A DNA stretch of 64,000 nt. It comes from Anthonomus grandis grandis (taxonomy: Eukaryota; Arthropoda; Insecta; Coleoptera; Curculionidae). The position numbers and the translations under genes are program-made. This document shows, piece after piece, positions 1-12,896 of the stretch (position 1 is the first letter of the stretch; each line of letters begins with the position of its first letter). The stretch covers positions 26,350,001 to 26,414,000 of the forward strand of contig NC_065551.1 of NCBI RefSeq assembly GCF_022605725.1, in the 5' to 3' direction. The notes beneath the pieces are model-generated. The model was not told the DNA's origin. It ran no database searches and worked only from the letters and a program-made list of their open reading frames with translations.

Positions 1-1207
1 GCAATCAAATTTATATGCATTGCAGAAAAACAAAACTCTAAATTTAACTCTTGATAAATTCTGTATAGTACTGGGGGCGTTTTTGCTATCCGGATACAAA
101 AAAATATCCAAGTAGCCATTTGTATTGATCCAGAGAAAATGATGTGCTCACTGTTTTATCCGAAAGGATACACCTAAATAGATTTGAGCAAGATATCAGA
201 TAGATAAAAATTATTGTTTATAGATATAAACTGCGTCCCATCATAACACGATTGAATAGAATATGCATCGTGGTCTGGAGAAAAATTTGTCCATAACACT
301 ATGTCAAACAATTTATACAAGGGAAACTGGTGAGGTTCGGTTTCGAAAAATTAGCCTTATGCCATAGTGCAGGATTTATGGTTTTGTTTGATATGCATAT
401 TGGAAAATCCAACCCTGTAAAAACATTTGGTATTAGAGGAAGCGTTGTCCTCTCACTTATAAAATCAGCAGTCCCACCTATGTCGATAACAATTTCGAAA
501 ACTATTCGATAACTATTTCTATGTAACCGCCACGATTTAGGATAGTAGAATAAAGAAGTGGCCTTTGCAAAACTCTAAGCAAATGGGTAAACTTCCAACG
601 GGGTCATATGATTTTCAGACTACTACTAATAATGATGTATTAGAGTTGTTCAAGATAGTCCAGAGAAGAAAAAAAGAAAATAATTGTACGGCAACCGTAT
701 ATTTTTGCTAAATACAATAGAAGAATAGAAGGAGTCGATAAAATAAATCAGTTGATAGCGTACTACAGGACAAGAAAGCGATTGCGCAAATGATGGTGGC
801 CATTTTCAACTATCTATTTGACTTTATATTGCCAATGCTTATCTTTTCATGGTAAAACTGCACCCTTAAGACGATTGCATTGTAAATTTATTGACATTTC
901 GAAGATATTTAGTCACTCCATTTTTTGAAAACCTTCAAGTCGTGGTAAAATATTGCCAGATCTCCTCCAGGATGTTAAGTATGATGGCAGAAACCATCTT
1001 TCAGAAAATTCAGCTACAAATAAAGTATTCAGACTTTTTAGATCCGAAACAAAATTTATGTGTGTAAAGTGCCAGGTTGGACTTCATTCAAGAAACTGCT
1101 TTCTGCAATATCATTTCCAATTTTGATTATTTAAGAAATATTATTCTTTTATTTATAATGAACTAATAATTTATATCTAATGTTCTTGTTATTTAATGAT
1201 TACATAG

Positions 1208-1290
1208 AAAAACACAAGCGTCGAATGAAAATTCAATTAACAATAAACTAAGAAACAAGGTTGCCAGAAATAGAAAATAATATATAAATA
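1208..1290. repeat. Duplicated 80-bp block, copy 1
   Basis: AAAAACACAAGCGTCGAAT...AACAAGGTTGCCAGAAATAGAAAATAA recurs at about 1723-1800 with roughly 85% identity by eye, in the same orientation, 515 bp apart. It is noncoding; a local duplication or dispersed-repeat fragment. Confidence 0.7.
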
Positions 1291-1528
1291 GAGCAAATAA
1301 TCTAATTAAGAGAAAAAAGACTAGTAATACTTCACAGATTGGTATTATTAAGAATTCTTACGCAGTGTGAGACAATTATGGATAAAATTCATTCAACGTG
1401 GTTACTAACATAATGAACATAGCGAACTAAAAATCCTAGCATTTTAAGAAGAAAAAGAACATATCAGTTAATAATATTTGATTTATTAGTATGATCATTG
1501 TATTCATCATAATACTTGATTATAGTCA

Positions 1529-1645
1529 TGTTGCTTCTTTTTCATCTGATTTTCTCAAATATTTTTCTAGTGTACTTGTAAAATACACTCAGCAGCAATA
1601 ATCTTCTACGATTTCTCTAAAGCTTCCGACTGCTAAGGTAATATC
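1529..1645. repeat. Dispersed repeat, copy A (partner at 4879-5000)
   Basis: Shared segments with the partner: TTTCATCTGATTTTCT, ACTTGTA(A/T)AATACACTC, GCAACAATCT-like and GATTTCTCTAAAGC. The copies are 3.3 kb apart in the same orientation with several indels, consistent with an old interspersed element. Confidence 0.6.
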
Positions 1646-1722
1646 CTAATTATTAAGTTGCAGCATTAGAGGTTCAGTGGAAGATTTCTCGAATGGTTCT
1701 TATTATCTAATAATTAAATAAA

Positions 1723-1800
1723 AAAACACAGGTGTCGAATAAATACTCAATTAAGAATAAACTAAAAAACAAGGTTACCAGAAATAGAAAATAAGTTGCA
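1723..1800. repeat. Duplicated 80-bp block, copy 2
   Basis: Second copy of the block at 1208-1290: AAAAAACACAGGTGTCGAAT...CAAGGTTACCAGAAATAGAAAATAAG. Confidence 0.7.
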
Positions 1801-3229
1801 CTAAAAAATAACCAGCAATGTAAATAGGTTCTCTTCACTAAGAACTAAATTGTAAGATTAAGTTGCGCTCGATTTGTTAAGAATATTTTAAGGTCGCAGT
1901 ATAATTGTTTCAAATCAAAATAAATAGCTAAGCAGTTAATTTTGTTTAAAAAAGTAAAAGCTATTTTTCTCAATATGATTCTACATTTAGGTATACCAGA
2001 AAGGAAATAATCGCCTACAATCCGACAACAGTGTTAAGCCAGGTTTGTTAACTGGCGTGGTGTGTAATGCAGTCAAGTCAACCAAGCGCCAAGTTTCAGA
2101 AGTTCCTCTCGTAGCCGGAATATCTCAAAATATTTGAAAAAAAACACACACTGTTAAGTTACTGGACTATATGACTCAATCCTTAATCGGTGCCTTTGGT
2201 CTCCATCTGTGAACGTAATCAAATGAAAATTACAAAAATGTGTTTGTGCTCGACGTGTTTGTAGTCAAAACATTAGTGCCGCTCTGGATATTCTTCCTGA
2301 TTCCAATAACACACCCGAGTGTTCGAGTTGAGCACAATTTAAATATTAACATGTGTGTTTCAAATAAACCGTGTGTATAAAGCAGACGCACGGCTCGATG
2401 TATATTTACGTAGGCGAGTCGGGAATGTAAATCATGTTGTAAATTTTGATAACAAGGTCTCCGGCAGTTTGTGAACAACTGAAAAGGTTTGTGCGTTATC
2501 GTGGTAGTACTCCAGTGAATATAAGATTTTATGTGTGTTTTTCTGGGCTTTAAATGCCTTTTAAATTGTAATTGTAATATGTGGATTACTACTTCATCCG
2601 AGGATCATATTAGTTTGGTCATAAAAGAGAAAGGTACTAAAAAGGAATTAAAAGCAAATTTAGATGAATATAAAATAGTTTTTTGTTTCTGTCCAGGTTT
2701 TTATGGTGCAAGCAATACTTATTTCGTATAAATATTCTTCTTAGATTCAAGCTAACATTGTATAGTAACAAGTGAGATTATTAAAGATATCTGAAATATT
2801 TATTTCATCAAAGATAGAATGATAATTACATTTTGAAGATGCTTCAAACAAATATCACTGATTTCTTTAAAAATGTGAATATGTGAAGGTACTGCATTGA
2901 CACTTCCAGATTATATTAATTGCTTTATTAAATTTTATTTTCCTCAAATCTTACCCCAAGAAAAGAAAAAAACTGTGATGTTGGGTCTAATAACCTTACT
3001 GAACATCATCTAATTTTTATGGAAATATCAATAAAAGAAGCAAGAATTGATATCAAATATACCAAAGCTAGATAGAGTTACTATTACTTAATAGAACTAA
3101 TTACTTATAAATATATTAGACATAAAAGTAGCAAATAGAATATTTATTATAAAATCAGGACTAAAACTGCATGCAAACTTCAGGATTAAAAAGAGTTAGC
3201 ATAGTACTAGGCCAATGAATAATAAGTTT

Positions 3230-3660
3230 TGCAGTCAGGCATTTCTAAAGTTTAAGTTTGAAAAGCTTGATAGATGATGTAGCTTCCTTTAGATCTCCTG
3301 GCAAATGATGAAATACTTTAATGACCTTAGAAAAGATTGATTTATCAATTAGAGTCCTACTGGAGAGAATTGGAAGATTTAAATCATTGCTTTGGCAGAT
3401 AATATGTTTAGTATTAAAAATTGAATGAAAAACACAATTCAAGAGCTATCTCATCATTAAGAATACACGCGATATGGTACAAGAAGGCCCTCAATTTATG
3501 TTGTGTAATATAACATAGAAACATATTCTTTATACGTGTTTTTTTTACGGCAGAAATTCTCACAGAAATTTGCGTTAATATTAAGCCAGAGCCAAATATT
3601 GCATTACTATTTCTGATACAAGAATATATAAGATAATTGTACAAAATCACCAGCAATAAA
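3230..3660 (-). pseudogene. Degenerate non-LTR reverse transcriptase C-terminal tail
   Basis: Minus-strand frames give TKHIICQSNDLNLPILSS, KSIFSKVIKVFHHLPGDLKE and KLFKLKL, preceded in another frame by LRAFLYHIACILNDEIALEL. The pattern (polar stretch, then LP, then F.K..K.F..LP..LK) is the C-terminal region seen in Jockey/CR1-like RTs and is repeated by the remnant at 23145. Frameshifted and lacking the catalytic domain. Confidence 0.5.
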
Positions 3661-4878
3661 GTAGTATTTCTTTGAACTCACTTCTTAAAAAATCAACACT
3701 CAAGCATTCAGAAGTGTGAATGCTAAAATCATCTTAGATATCATGGATTTTTTAATATTTCCAATAAAATTAAAATAATTTTCATCCTAAAATTTAGTGT
3801 CCCTCTTAGTAAAGAAGGAAAGTCTTGGATATGCATCACATGAACTGCTAGGGTCCATTGAATAATATCACTCTTTTGGGCCTATTTTTATATCAGGTTA
3901 ACATTTCTAGAAATATATTTCGTCTTTAGTCTCACATTTTCATTTACTGTTCAACTCAAGTTTTTACTGACCACAGGGGAAAAACTGAAGTTGCAAGATC
4001 CAGGGATCTTGCTGGTCATTTTATATGGATCTCCTTCTATCAGTGCACTGACATAATTCCAAATGCGACGAGTTTGTCGCATAATTAAATACATCAAAAT
4101 TGGAAATTAAACATGCCATAGTGCTTCCAAAACGAATACCCTAGATTTTTAGAAAATTGTCAATAAAACCAATTTGGATCTTTTTTACCATGAGCTCATT
4201 TCTTGTATGAGATGAACAAATATATCTTTTTTTTCAGGCATAATTTTTTAAATCAATAACTATATTCTACACGTCTTTTTTGGAAAGACATCATTATCAA
4301 GATTTTAAGATTCATAAAATTCTTACACATGAATTATTTATGCTGGGATATGAATTAATAAAGAGAAACCGTTTTTTCAATTTTTAATGACTATGAGACT
4401 GCATGTACGTTCAACATTTGCCACTTTTTAATAGTTTTAATGAATTTTGAATGAGTAAAACTAATGAGAAAAACATTAGTTAACTTGCTTATTTTTAATT
4501 AATTATCTGATGAAGTTATAAATATCCAATGAAGGTTTAGGCAATTTCCAAGCACTTTAGATAGGCAAGTTGAGATGCATTAACCTGATTCCTTTGACAT
4601 AAATGATTTTGGCAGAAGCACAAAATGTTTTTTTGTTGAAAGACTAACTAAATTTTAGTAGAACTAGAAGCATAGAAATATAATGAAGAGAATGACCTAC
4701 AATCTGGTTTCGCGAGATAATTACTTTTACATTCTTCATCTGCCACATACTTGCAACTTAATAATGAATTTTGAATTGGATGAATGAAAAACTGACAAGA
4801 AAATGATTAATTGTTGTTTTTTTACCATTTAAAAATTACAATTTTTTTACAAGGTCTGATATAGTATATCTGATGTTG

Positions 4879-5000
4879 TTTCATCTGATTTTCTTAAATA
4901 ATTTTTCAATGCTGATTGACTTCTTCGTATACTTGTATAATACACTCGAAAGCAACAATCTCTTATGATTTCTCTAAAGCAATCGACTGTGTAAATCATA
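4879..5000. repeat. Dispersed repeat, copy B (partner at 1529-1645)
   Basis: See copy A. This copy has an extra approximately 15-bp insertion (GCTGATTGACTTCTT) in the middle. Confidence 0.6.
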
Positions 5001-7911
5001 ATCAGTTAATTTGCAGACGAGGACCGAAAAAAACAAAAATTTCCCTTTTGAAAATCATATTAATTTGAATATTAACGAAACATTCAAATCATAAACTCTT
5101 AGCAAAAACAAAAAAATAATTGCAATTTTGGATGCAGGTGTGTATTTATAAACCAAAATATACTTAGTTAAGTCTTTTAATCGTTTTATCTAAAAAAAAG
5201 TAATGATACATCGTAGTTTTCCATGACTTCAATAATTACAGGAAAAGAATAGAAAAGGGCGATACACCATAATAAAACCATAGGTAATATAATGGTTTGC
5301 CTTCTGAACTTTGACCAGTAATAATAAACGTCAATACAAATTATATAGCAACTTATGAATGTTTAACCTACCAGTAGTTATCAGTGTATATATTTAAAAA
5401 AATATGTAGGAGTGCCCATCGATATCATGCAGATAATTGCATAGAAAATAAACCGTTTTAACTGGGCTTTAGTACTTGCGTTTAAAGCTTTTTTCTAATT
5501 CCTTAAAGGGAATAATATTTTTCTTACCTGCGAATAAACCTTTTTACCTGGCCGTAAAATCATTTTGAATAAAAGACAATAGGTTTATGCCTTACCTTTT
5601 AATTTAAGCCATAACCTTTTAAATGGTCCCATCCCTAAATAAGCAAACAATTCCTATAAAAATACTTTTGTCATAACACATATATTATCACACTCAACAA
5701 AAGTAACACTAATAACGAATAGTGAAAAATTGTTACGTTCGCAATGTTTAAAGCACGTGTTAAGTCCTTATTATTTTATCTAAAGCTAGGCAATGAATGT
5801 TAAACAGACTTAAACACTTATCTAAACAAATAAGTACTTATTTGAATTTCTATAAAGAATTTGCATATCGCAAAACTAAAGGAAGACAATTAAAATCCCC
5901 TTAAGATGATGCACCTTCATTGTTTATAGACATCAAGGTTCTATTTCTCATTATCCTTATTGCATGTCTGACCAAAAAACTTGTTTAATGCATGCATTTA
6001 TGCTTGCTAAGATTAAGATGAGCAGTGGATTTGATCATTTCTTTGTATTTAATTAATTGAAAGATGAACGAGTACTTGAGGTATGAAGTACATGTAAACA
6101 CGAGCCAGTCAATAACTGGTTCTCGTTTTGCAAACGTGGAATTACAATAAGTAATAAAATATTAAATAATTAATTGCATTACGTAAATATATGGCAGAGG
6201 AAGAGTAAAATTATTTTTTTGCGGTCTTATTAATTTTCCTATAGTTGATGAATTAGTATTTTTTTATTGACTCTTGTTCTGGGATTATCACCCAGACTAA
6301 GGCATATAATATGCTATTCTAACATTACTAAAAAATATACTACTAGAAAATACATGTATTGTATAAGTAAAATTTTTATATATAATGAAAGACAGGATAA
6401 GTTAAAAGAGGCTATCAAATATACATCTACGGCTCACTTAATGATTCAAGGACAACGTAGATTGGTAGTAAAATAGCTGAAAATTCTGTCAGACATACTT
6501 TGAAGACAAATATCTAATAATGTAAGAATAGAATGAAAAAGCAAGTTCAGATTTCTCTGTGATATTGAATAGAGAGTTATTATTAGTTATAGAGGTTATT
6601 TAAGATTCACAGAAAGTCAGGAAGATCACAGATTGACCTGGAATGATAAGATATAAAGCTTATGAGGTTCTGGTATACAATGGCGTTTCTGAGAGTTAAA
6701 TTGAATAAAACTAAATACAATAAGTTGGAAATTTCTTCACTGCCAATTTTCAAGAACTAAAAATGTGTACTTTATGATGAAAAAAGTAGGTATCAATTTA
6801 CCTTCTAAAAATTTATGTGATAAAACAAAATTAAAAAAACCTAATAATTGAAAGGCAATAAAATGTAAAAATAACCAAACTTAAAGTAGAAAAACAATAA
6901 AACTATATTAACCTCTAAAAAAAGATGAGAGTACATGACTAAAAACTAAAGACCAAAATGCTTTAACTAACAAAATAACTTTAATATTACAATATTCGTG
7001 GGCAAATATTTAAAAAGATATATTGTGAAACAATACAAACTACTTGCAATTAATTCACAAATCTTAGTGAGACCTATGCTATCAAATATAAAAACAAAAA
7101 CAATTTACAGCAAACCTAATTCAGAAAACAAAAATTTTAATTTATTTAAAAAAATGAAAGGGAAACGATTATCTTCTTAAAAAATCCCACACAAACATAA
7201 TTATATTAAACAGAAATTCCATACCTAAATTTGTTTACATTCTAGAAATGAATGTGCCTTGTTGGGCGCCAATAATTTACAATGTTGAGAAAGTAAAGAG
7301 TAGTTTTAGCACTTTTTATTAATATTTACTTTAGATGCATACTGGTTTAGGTTTTTAGTTAAATATATAAAAGTAAATTACAGTAAAAAACTTAACCGTA
7401 TTTTCAGAACGTCTGTAGAGGCTGTAAATTATGAATTATTCAGGTTGGTACGTCCTGTAAGCCCCACAATAGGTAATTAACTTAATACAATATTAATTTA
7501 ATCCTATGCACGTAGTTTATATAGATTGGTTTAATATGTATACTTACTTTATCGAGATCAAGAAGAATGTAACAACTAATTATATGTTGAAGAAGTGCTT
7601 ATCTTTTTAACAATTTTATTATGATGATATATTAAGTTAATTATCAAAATGTCAAATCACTCAACGTTATTACATTAACCGCTTTTGTTATCGTATTTTG
7701 AGAGATCGCTCTTTTAATAGGAATCGCTTGAAAGACTGGATTTATTTATATGGATGATAGTTTATTTACATTTAAATTATATCCAGAAAATAGCTTTAGT
7801 TTCTGCGTAGATTCTAAAAATGTATTATTAAAATTTTCTGACTTAAAGCTGTAATATATAAATGTTTTCCTCGCTTTAGGTTTCCAGATATGATAAGACC
7901 AAAAAATTCCG

Positions 7912-9642
7912 ATGTCCCGCCGTTCTTCCAACCAGCAGCCAAGGTTTGCTCGTCCTGACCACAATCCATATCAAGTAAGATTATAAATATTCCAGATTCC
8001 ATAATTATTATAATAATTTTTCACATATAGGTCACAACACTTGCTCCACCTAGAAATCGTCCATCAGGATACAACCACCATTACTCCCAAAAGCGATGCC
8101 AAAGAAAACCGGGCAAATACCCACCGCAGACCACTATAGACATCGGCTTCAGTGATGCCACTACCACAGACACCTACTACGACTACTGCGAGCAAGATGG
8201 CAGCACGTTTCAGCACAGCCCGCTACGAGAAAGCAGGGCTACAGACGTCACATTTTCCGATGACAGCGGATCTACTCGCCTGCCATACTACGAGTTCGAT
8301 GACGAGTCGAATAACGGATGTTCGAGGAACTCGTTTTCGGAGCACAGCTTTAGACAGGCGGCGAGGTTACAGAGACAAGATAGGATTGGGAAACATGAGG
8401 AGGATATGGAGGAGGAGGAAGAGTGGGAGGAGAGATTGTATCATGAGATTCAAACCCCGTAAGTATTCATTTTTGAACTCACCGCTATCAGTGCGAGTTG
8501 CTACGTTGCTACCTTGCTACTTGAGTTTCATAATTAACCATAGTAGGTATTGGTACTGTGGAGATGTCATGAGTCATCCAACGTTGGCTTATTCTCTCTT
8601 TCATATAAGCGAAGATGAATACGTCAGTTTTGGTACACTTCGAGTGTTATTTTAAGTAAGATATGTTTTGTGAGAGTTTATTTTTAGAAGGGAGTTTTGG
8701 GCAACAAAGTAAACTAAAAAATTAAATAGCTAAGCCTGGACAGGATTTAAATCCTCGACTTTTCAGATTACTTTAATGTCAAAAATTTCCTAAACTTTTT
8801 TTTTCATATCTGTATTCCCAACAAAAATCCTTATGTTTTTTAGTGCAGTGTTTTGACAATCTAAAGTTTAAAACTTAATTTTTTCGCTTAACCGTTCAAA
8901 TGTGTACATTATCCTTATATGGTTTTGTTCTAGCTGTGATAATGGCCCAACTCCGGTTACCGCTAATGGAAGAAGACTTCCATTATCCCGGTTGTCGGAC
9001 AGACCTCAAAGTTCCATGAGTTCAGCGCTGACCAATGCCATGGTCTATGGTTGTGGAGGAAAATGCCAAACATTTGAGACTATTTGTTATTTCGTATTAC
9101 AGGTATTAATAAAAATTATATTTAAGAATAAAGCTAACGTTTCTTTTGATATTTCTAGCTTATTTTTACTATGGGAATCCTTATTGGTGTATCGCTATGC
9201 ATAGCTGGTTTGGTCCTAAGAAAATCAGCTGCTAGAAACTTACAGGTTCTAGTTTATATAGGTGTGATGTTAGCAATGGTTAGTGCATTTTTGCTAACCA
9301 TTCAATGTAGAGCAAAAAACACTGCGAGAAGACGAATTAAAGCCATCCAATCTGCCAAGAGGGCACCTATACAAATGGAGCAACTGAATGTGAGGCATAA
9401 TCCTATGTATTTAGAAAGGTTGCCTAGCGTTAGAGAGAACCAAAGGTATACAGACTAGCTAGATGTACTTATTTTTGATAATTAATTTTTTTATTGGTAG
9501 ACTTAGCCAATTGCCCCAAGTGCACAATGCCGTAACCAGACCACTTCCACAAAGGCCCCGCAGACTCTCGGAGAATCAAAATAGCTTAGTGGAAGAACCA
9601 GGTATTCCATGGTGGAGACGACGCGAAGTTATTCATTTATAA
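7912..9642 (+). CDS. Unrecognised two-transmembrane protein, five coding exons, 362 aa
   Basis: Exons 7912-7974, 8031-8458, 8934-9102, 9159-9445, 9501-9642; all GT-AG with matching phases (1089 nt, 363 codons with stop). The start ATG opens MSRRSSNQQPRFARPDHNP, and an in-frame TAA lies 18 nt upstream. Residues about 22-165 are polar, with Tyr/Asp-rich TDTYYDYCEQDGS, DVTFSDDSGS and an acidic EEDMEEEEEWEE run. Two hydrophobic stretches follow: CYFVLQ joined to LIFTMGILIGVSLCIAGLVL, and VLVYIGVMLAMVSAFLLTI. A basic tail (RRRIKAIQSAKRAP) and a Pro/Arg-rich end follow (IPWWRRREVIHL). The hairpin-like helix pair with long polar ends suggests a membrane protein with both termini on the same side (inference). 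No family recognised. It lies tail-to-tail with spen. Confidence 0.88.
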
Positions 9643-10173
9643 CTTGAAAGTTGTAATATAAATGTATATTTTGTAACGGTTATTTTGTAAATAGTTAGCA
9701 GTACATAATTTATCAATTTGATTTGATTAAAGGCTGAATAGTTTTTTCAATGTTAATTGCATAAAATGGGCTTAACAATTTTTGAGGTTTTAGTGTGAAT
9801 TTTTTTAATTAGAAAAAATTTGTATACCTAATATACATTTTAATTGGTCTTTGCCTGAAAATTACGCAAATTTCAAAAATTAGTTTCCTGATACGGAAGA
9901 TAGTAAGTAGCACTCTTACTATATTGACCAATTTGTTAATTATTTTGGAAATTTTAAATAATGACTGTTTTCAGTGATTCAATTTTTAGACAGATTTGTA
10001 TTATTAGGACTACCCTCTATTTGTTTTAAATTAAATTTTGTGAATAGCTCGCATAATGAAAATCATTTTAATTTATAGTTATACAAATGTAAGATTCAGT
10101 GAGATTTTCATGAAATTATGGTTTAATTATTTCTGAGATGTTCAATATAAGAGATTTTATCATGTAAGTGTGT

Positions 10174-10179
10174 AATAAA
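10174..10179 (+). promoter_or_regulatory. Probable polyadenylation signal of the two-TM gene
   Basis: AATAAA in a plausible 3' UTR position, about 530 nt after the stop at 9642 and before the transposon at 10608. Other AATAAA-like strings nearby make this one a best guess. Confidence 0.4.
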
Positions 10180-10607
10180 ATATAGCATTTATTCATTTTA
10201 ACAAAAACCTTCATAACTTTACTTTTATTTCTTTCATCATTAATCTATACATTTAAAAATTTAAACTGGTGCGAAATCTTCAAGAAAGAATTTATAAATA
10301 AATTGTTAAGTAATAGTTATAAGGAAAACCAGCAAAAAACTGGTAGTCCTAATTTTCTGCCAAAGAGTGACTAGAAGTACAGCAGTAAATTAAATAATGG
10401 TCATCCTAGAAGAGAATGTTTTCTTTTAATTTATTTTTGTTCATATACTTAAAGCCATTTCTCCGAAAGAATCGTCCAGTAACATGCAAAAAATAACTAA
10501 CTATTAAACAGAAAAACTCCTGTAAAGATTTTAAATTTTTAGGCATTAATGTCTCAAAAAAAGTATAAAGTAAACCCATTTTTTACTTTGGACGTGAATA
10601 TTAACTA

Positions 10608-11033
10608 TTCAGGGGGTTCCGTTGATCATGTTACAAACTTCTAGGGCAGGGCAGAAAACGTCAAAAGTTCATATAAACATGGGTCCGGAAAAGCTTCCTC
10701 AGGGAGCTAGAGCTCTTTGAAAATAACCTTTAAAAACTAGTTTTTTTTTTAATAGCTCCAGAACTACTTTAGCTACCGCAACCAATTTTGGGAGGTAAAT
10801 TATTGTTAGTACGTTTATTCTTTTGAACCTACTAAATAAAAAAAATATTTACCAGGGGCTTCAGAATTAGGGGGGTATTTGGTAAATTTAGGCCCATTTC
10901 TTTTAAGACTTTAATTTCTGCATGTTTGGGCATTAGATTATGATGTTCCTATGCTTTTTACATAAAAAAGGTGCTCTTAGTAAAAGTCGGTAAATATCAC
11001 CGTTTTTGTGGAAATTGACTAAAACCAAACTAA
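10608..11033 (+). repeat. Left long terminal inverted repeat of the transposon
   Basis: Runs from TTCAGGGGGTTCC to the block ending CACCGTTTTTGTGGAAATTGAC. Matching landmarks in the right arm, reverse-complemented, include GAGCTCTAGCTCC-type, CCCAAAATTGGTTGCGGTAGC, and ACCGACTTTTACTAAGAGCACC. Confidence 0.88.
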
Positions 11034-11162
11034 GATACAGCAATTGAATTAATTATTTTAATAATAATAATGCTAATTCATTGCCACTGTCAGTATTTTT
11101 TAAATTTGTCACTGTCAGTATTTTTTACATGATATTAATTCCCTTTTTATTGCGGTTAAGTA

Positions 11163-12221
11163 ATGGAAGATTACACTTTTGCTGAATACGCCGATATGCT
11201 TTTCATTTATGGGGAAGTTGGATGTAATGGTAGAGCTGCTTCTCGACTATATGAAGAGCGGTTTCCCGAAAGGCGAATCCCAGCTCACACACTTTTTGAA
11301 AGGGTCAATCAACGGCTCAGGAAGACTGGATCCGTTAAAACGCCAAGATAATGGCGCGCAAAGGAACATCCGAATCCCGGATTTTGAGGAAGAAGTGCTT
11401 CAGCGATTTGAAGATAACCCATCAGTAAGTACTCGAGCAGTAGCTGATGCGATGCATATAAATCATGTTAGGGTATGGAATGTTGTTAATGAACAGCTTC
11501 TTCGGTCCTACCACCTGCAAAAGGTGCAATCATTAGGACTCAATGATTTTATGCCCCGCGTGAATTTTTGCCAGTGGTTTCTTGACCGATGTACAGAAGA
11601 ACCTCGATTTCCAAAATATGTCCTTTTTACTGACGAGGCTTTATTTACAAAAGAAGGCATTTTTAATTCTAAGAATAATCATGTGTGGAGTGAGGAAAAC
11701 CCTTACGGTATTCATTTTAGGAGCTATCAACATAAGTTTTCGGTCAATATGTGGGCCGGCATTGTTGGAGAACGCTTAATTGGTCCAATTATGTTGCCTC
11801 CTCGTTTAACGGGAAATATTTATTTAAATTTTTTAAGAAATGTACTGCCAGAACTATTAGATGATCTGCCCCTAAATATACGACAGAACTTATGGCTACA
11901 ACACGATGGAGCGCCAGCTCATTTTTCACTTATTGTCCGCGAGTTTATAAATGAAAATTTTGGAAGGCGCTGGAATGGCCGCGGAGGCCCTGTCACCTGG
12001 CCAGCGCGCTCACCAGATTTGACACCCTTAGATTTTTTCTTTGGGGGCATATGAAAAGTCTCGTATATGAAACTCCAGTCGAGTCAGAAGAAGACCTGGT
12101 GGCCAGAATTTCCGCAGCTGCTGAAGTAATCCAATCCACGCCTGATATTTTTAACCACGTCAACCTTAATATGGTGCGTAGATACAATAAAATGTATCGA
12201 TCGTGGGGGACGGCATTTTGA
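11163..12221 (+). pseudogene. Frameshifted DUF4817/DDE transposase
   Basis: The N-terminal helix-turn-helix of DUF4817 type (EYADMLFIYGEVGCNGRAAS, RRIPAHTLFERV) is in frame 11163-11351. The body with HTH/DDE core follows in the +1 frame from about 11345 to 12043: TRAVADAMHINHVRV, YVLFTDEALFT (first Asp), WLQHDGAPAHF (second Asp) and RSPDLTPLDFFF (third Asp, 36 residues after the second). The tail (MKSLVYETPVESEEDL to YRSWGTAF, stop at 12219-12221) is back in the original frame. Two opposite frameshifts (about 11340 and 12040) break an otherwise well-preserved gene. A poly(A) signal AATAAA is at 12263. Confidence 0.9.
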
Positions 12222-12504
12222 GCAATTAATATTTTAAGTTTATTTTTGTAATACCAATCTTTAATAAAATTTGTTTACGTTTCTAAAATTGTTAATTTGT
12301 TGGTTTTTTATTACACTTAAAATCATTTAAACATTTTATGCCTCAAGGTAATTAAAGTGACAGTTAATTAATTTGAGTACCAATTTAATAAAATGGCTAC
12401 TTTAACTTTTTTTAAACATTTATTTTTTATTTACGCCAGATTTTTTTTTAATTGTTTATTAATAATAATAGGTAATTAATTTTTGTATCTCATAACTTGC
12501 TTTT

Positions 12505-12896
12505 CGTCAATTTTCACAAAAACGGTGATATTTACCATTTACCGACTTTTACTAAGAGCACCTTTTTTATGTAAAAAAGCATAGGAACATCATAATCTAA
12601 TGTCTAAACGGGCAGAAATTAAAGTCTTAAAGAAATGGGCCTAAATTTACCAAATACCCCCCTGATTCTGAAGCCCCTGATAAATATTTTTTTTTATTTA
12701 GTAGGTTCAAAAGAATAAACGTACTAACAATAATTTACCTCCCAAAATTGGTTGCGGTAGCTAAAGTAGTTCCGGAGCTATTAAAAAAAAAAACTAGTTT
12801 TTAAAGGTTATTTTCAAAGAGCTCTAGCTCCCTGAGGATGCTTTTCCGGACCTTTTCGTTTAGAAGTTTGTAACAGGATCAACGGAACACCCTGTA
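12505..12896 (-). repeat. Right long terminal inverted repeat of the transposon
   Basis: Inverted partner of 10608-11033, from GTCAATTTTCACAAAAACGG to ACACCCTGTA. It differs by scattered substitutions and small indels, such as a divergent stretch near 12858. Confidence 0.88.

Larger units (their letters stand above)
1..7887. other. AT-rich flank with no confident coding exon; possible 5' noncoding exon or promoter of the two-TM gene
   Basis: No ORF here shows coding composition or splice-consistent continuation. It should contain the upstream noncoding exon(s) and promoter of the 7912 gene, since the acceptor-like CGCTTTAG and TTTCCAG at 7872-7887 precede the ATG. A locally GC-richer patch at about 2030-2530 with TATAAAGC at 2376 is the best promoter candidate, but no initiator is obvious. 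Repeats and a retroelement tail are listed separately. Confidence 0.4.
10608..12896 (+). mobile_element. Tc1/mariner-superfamily transposon (DUF4817-type) with long terminal inverted repeats
   Basis: The ends read TTCAGGG.GTTCCGTTGATC (left) and, on the reverse strand, TACAGGGTGTTCCGTTGATC (right), each flanked by a TA dinucleotide consistent with TA target duplication. The two arms (about 10608-11033 and 12505-12896) match over some 390-420 bp in inverted orientation. The inside carries one transposase gene with two frameshifts. Total 2289 bp. It lies between the convergent two-TM gene and spen. Confidence 0.9.

Noticed and set aside
2376..2383. TATAAAGC as a definite promoter of the two-TM gene
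   Set aside because: No initiator at the right spacing and 5.5 kb from the first coding exon; kept only as a weak candidate.
2531..2731. 66-codon ORF near the candidate upstream promoter
   Set aside because: No conserved motif and AT-rich codons. Could be chance; not called a gene.
8152..8655. 167-codon plus ORF starting MMPLPQTPTTTT
   Set aside because: Wrong frame over exon 2 of the two-TM gene. The spliced frame from GTC at 8031 has consistent junctions, whereas this one runs through a clear donor.
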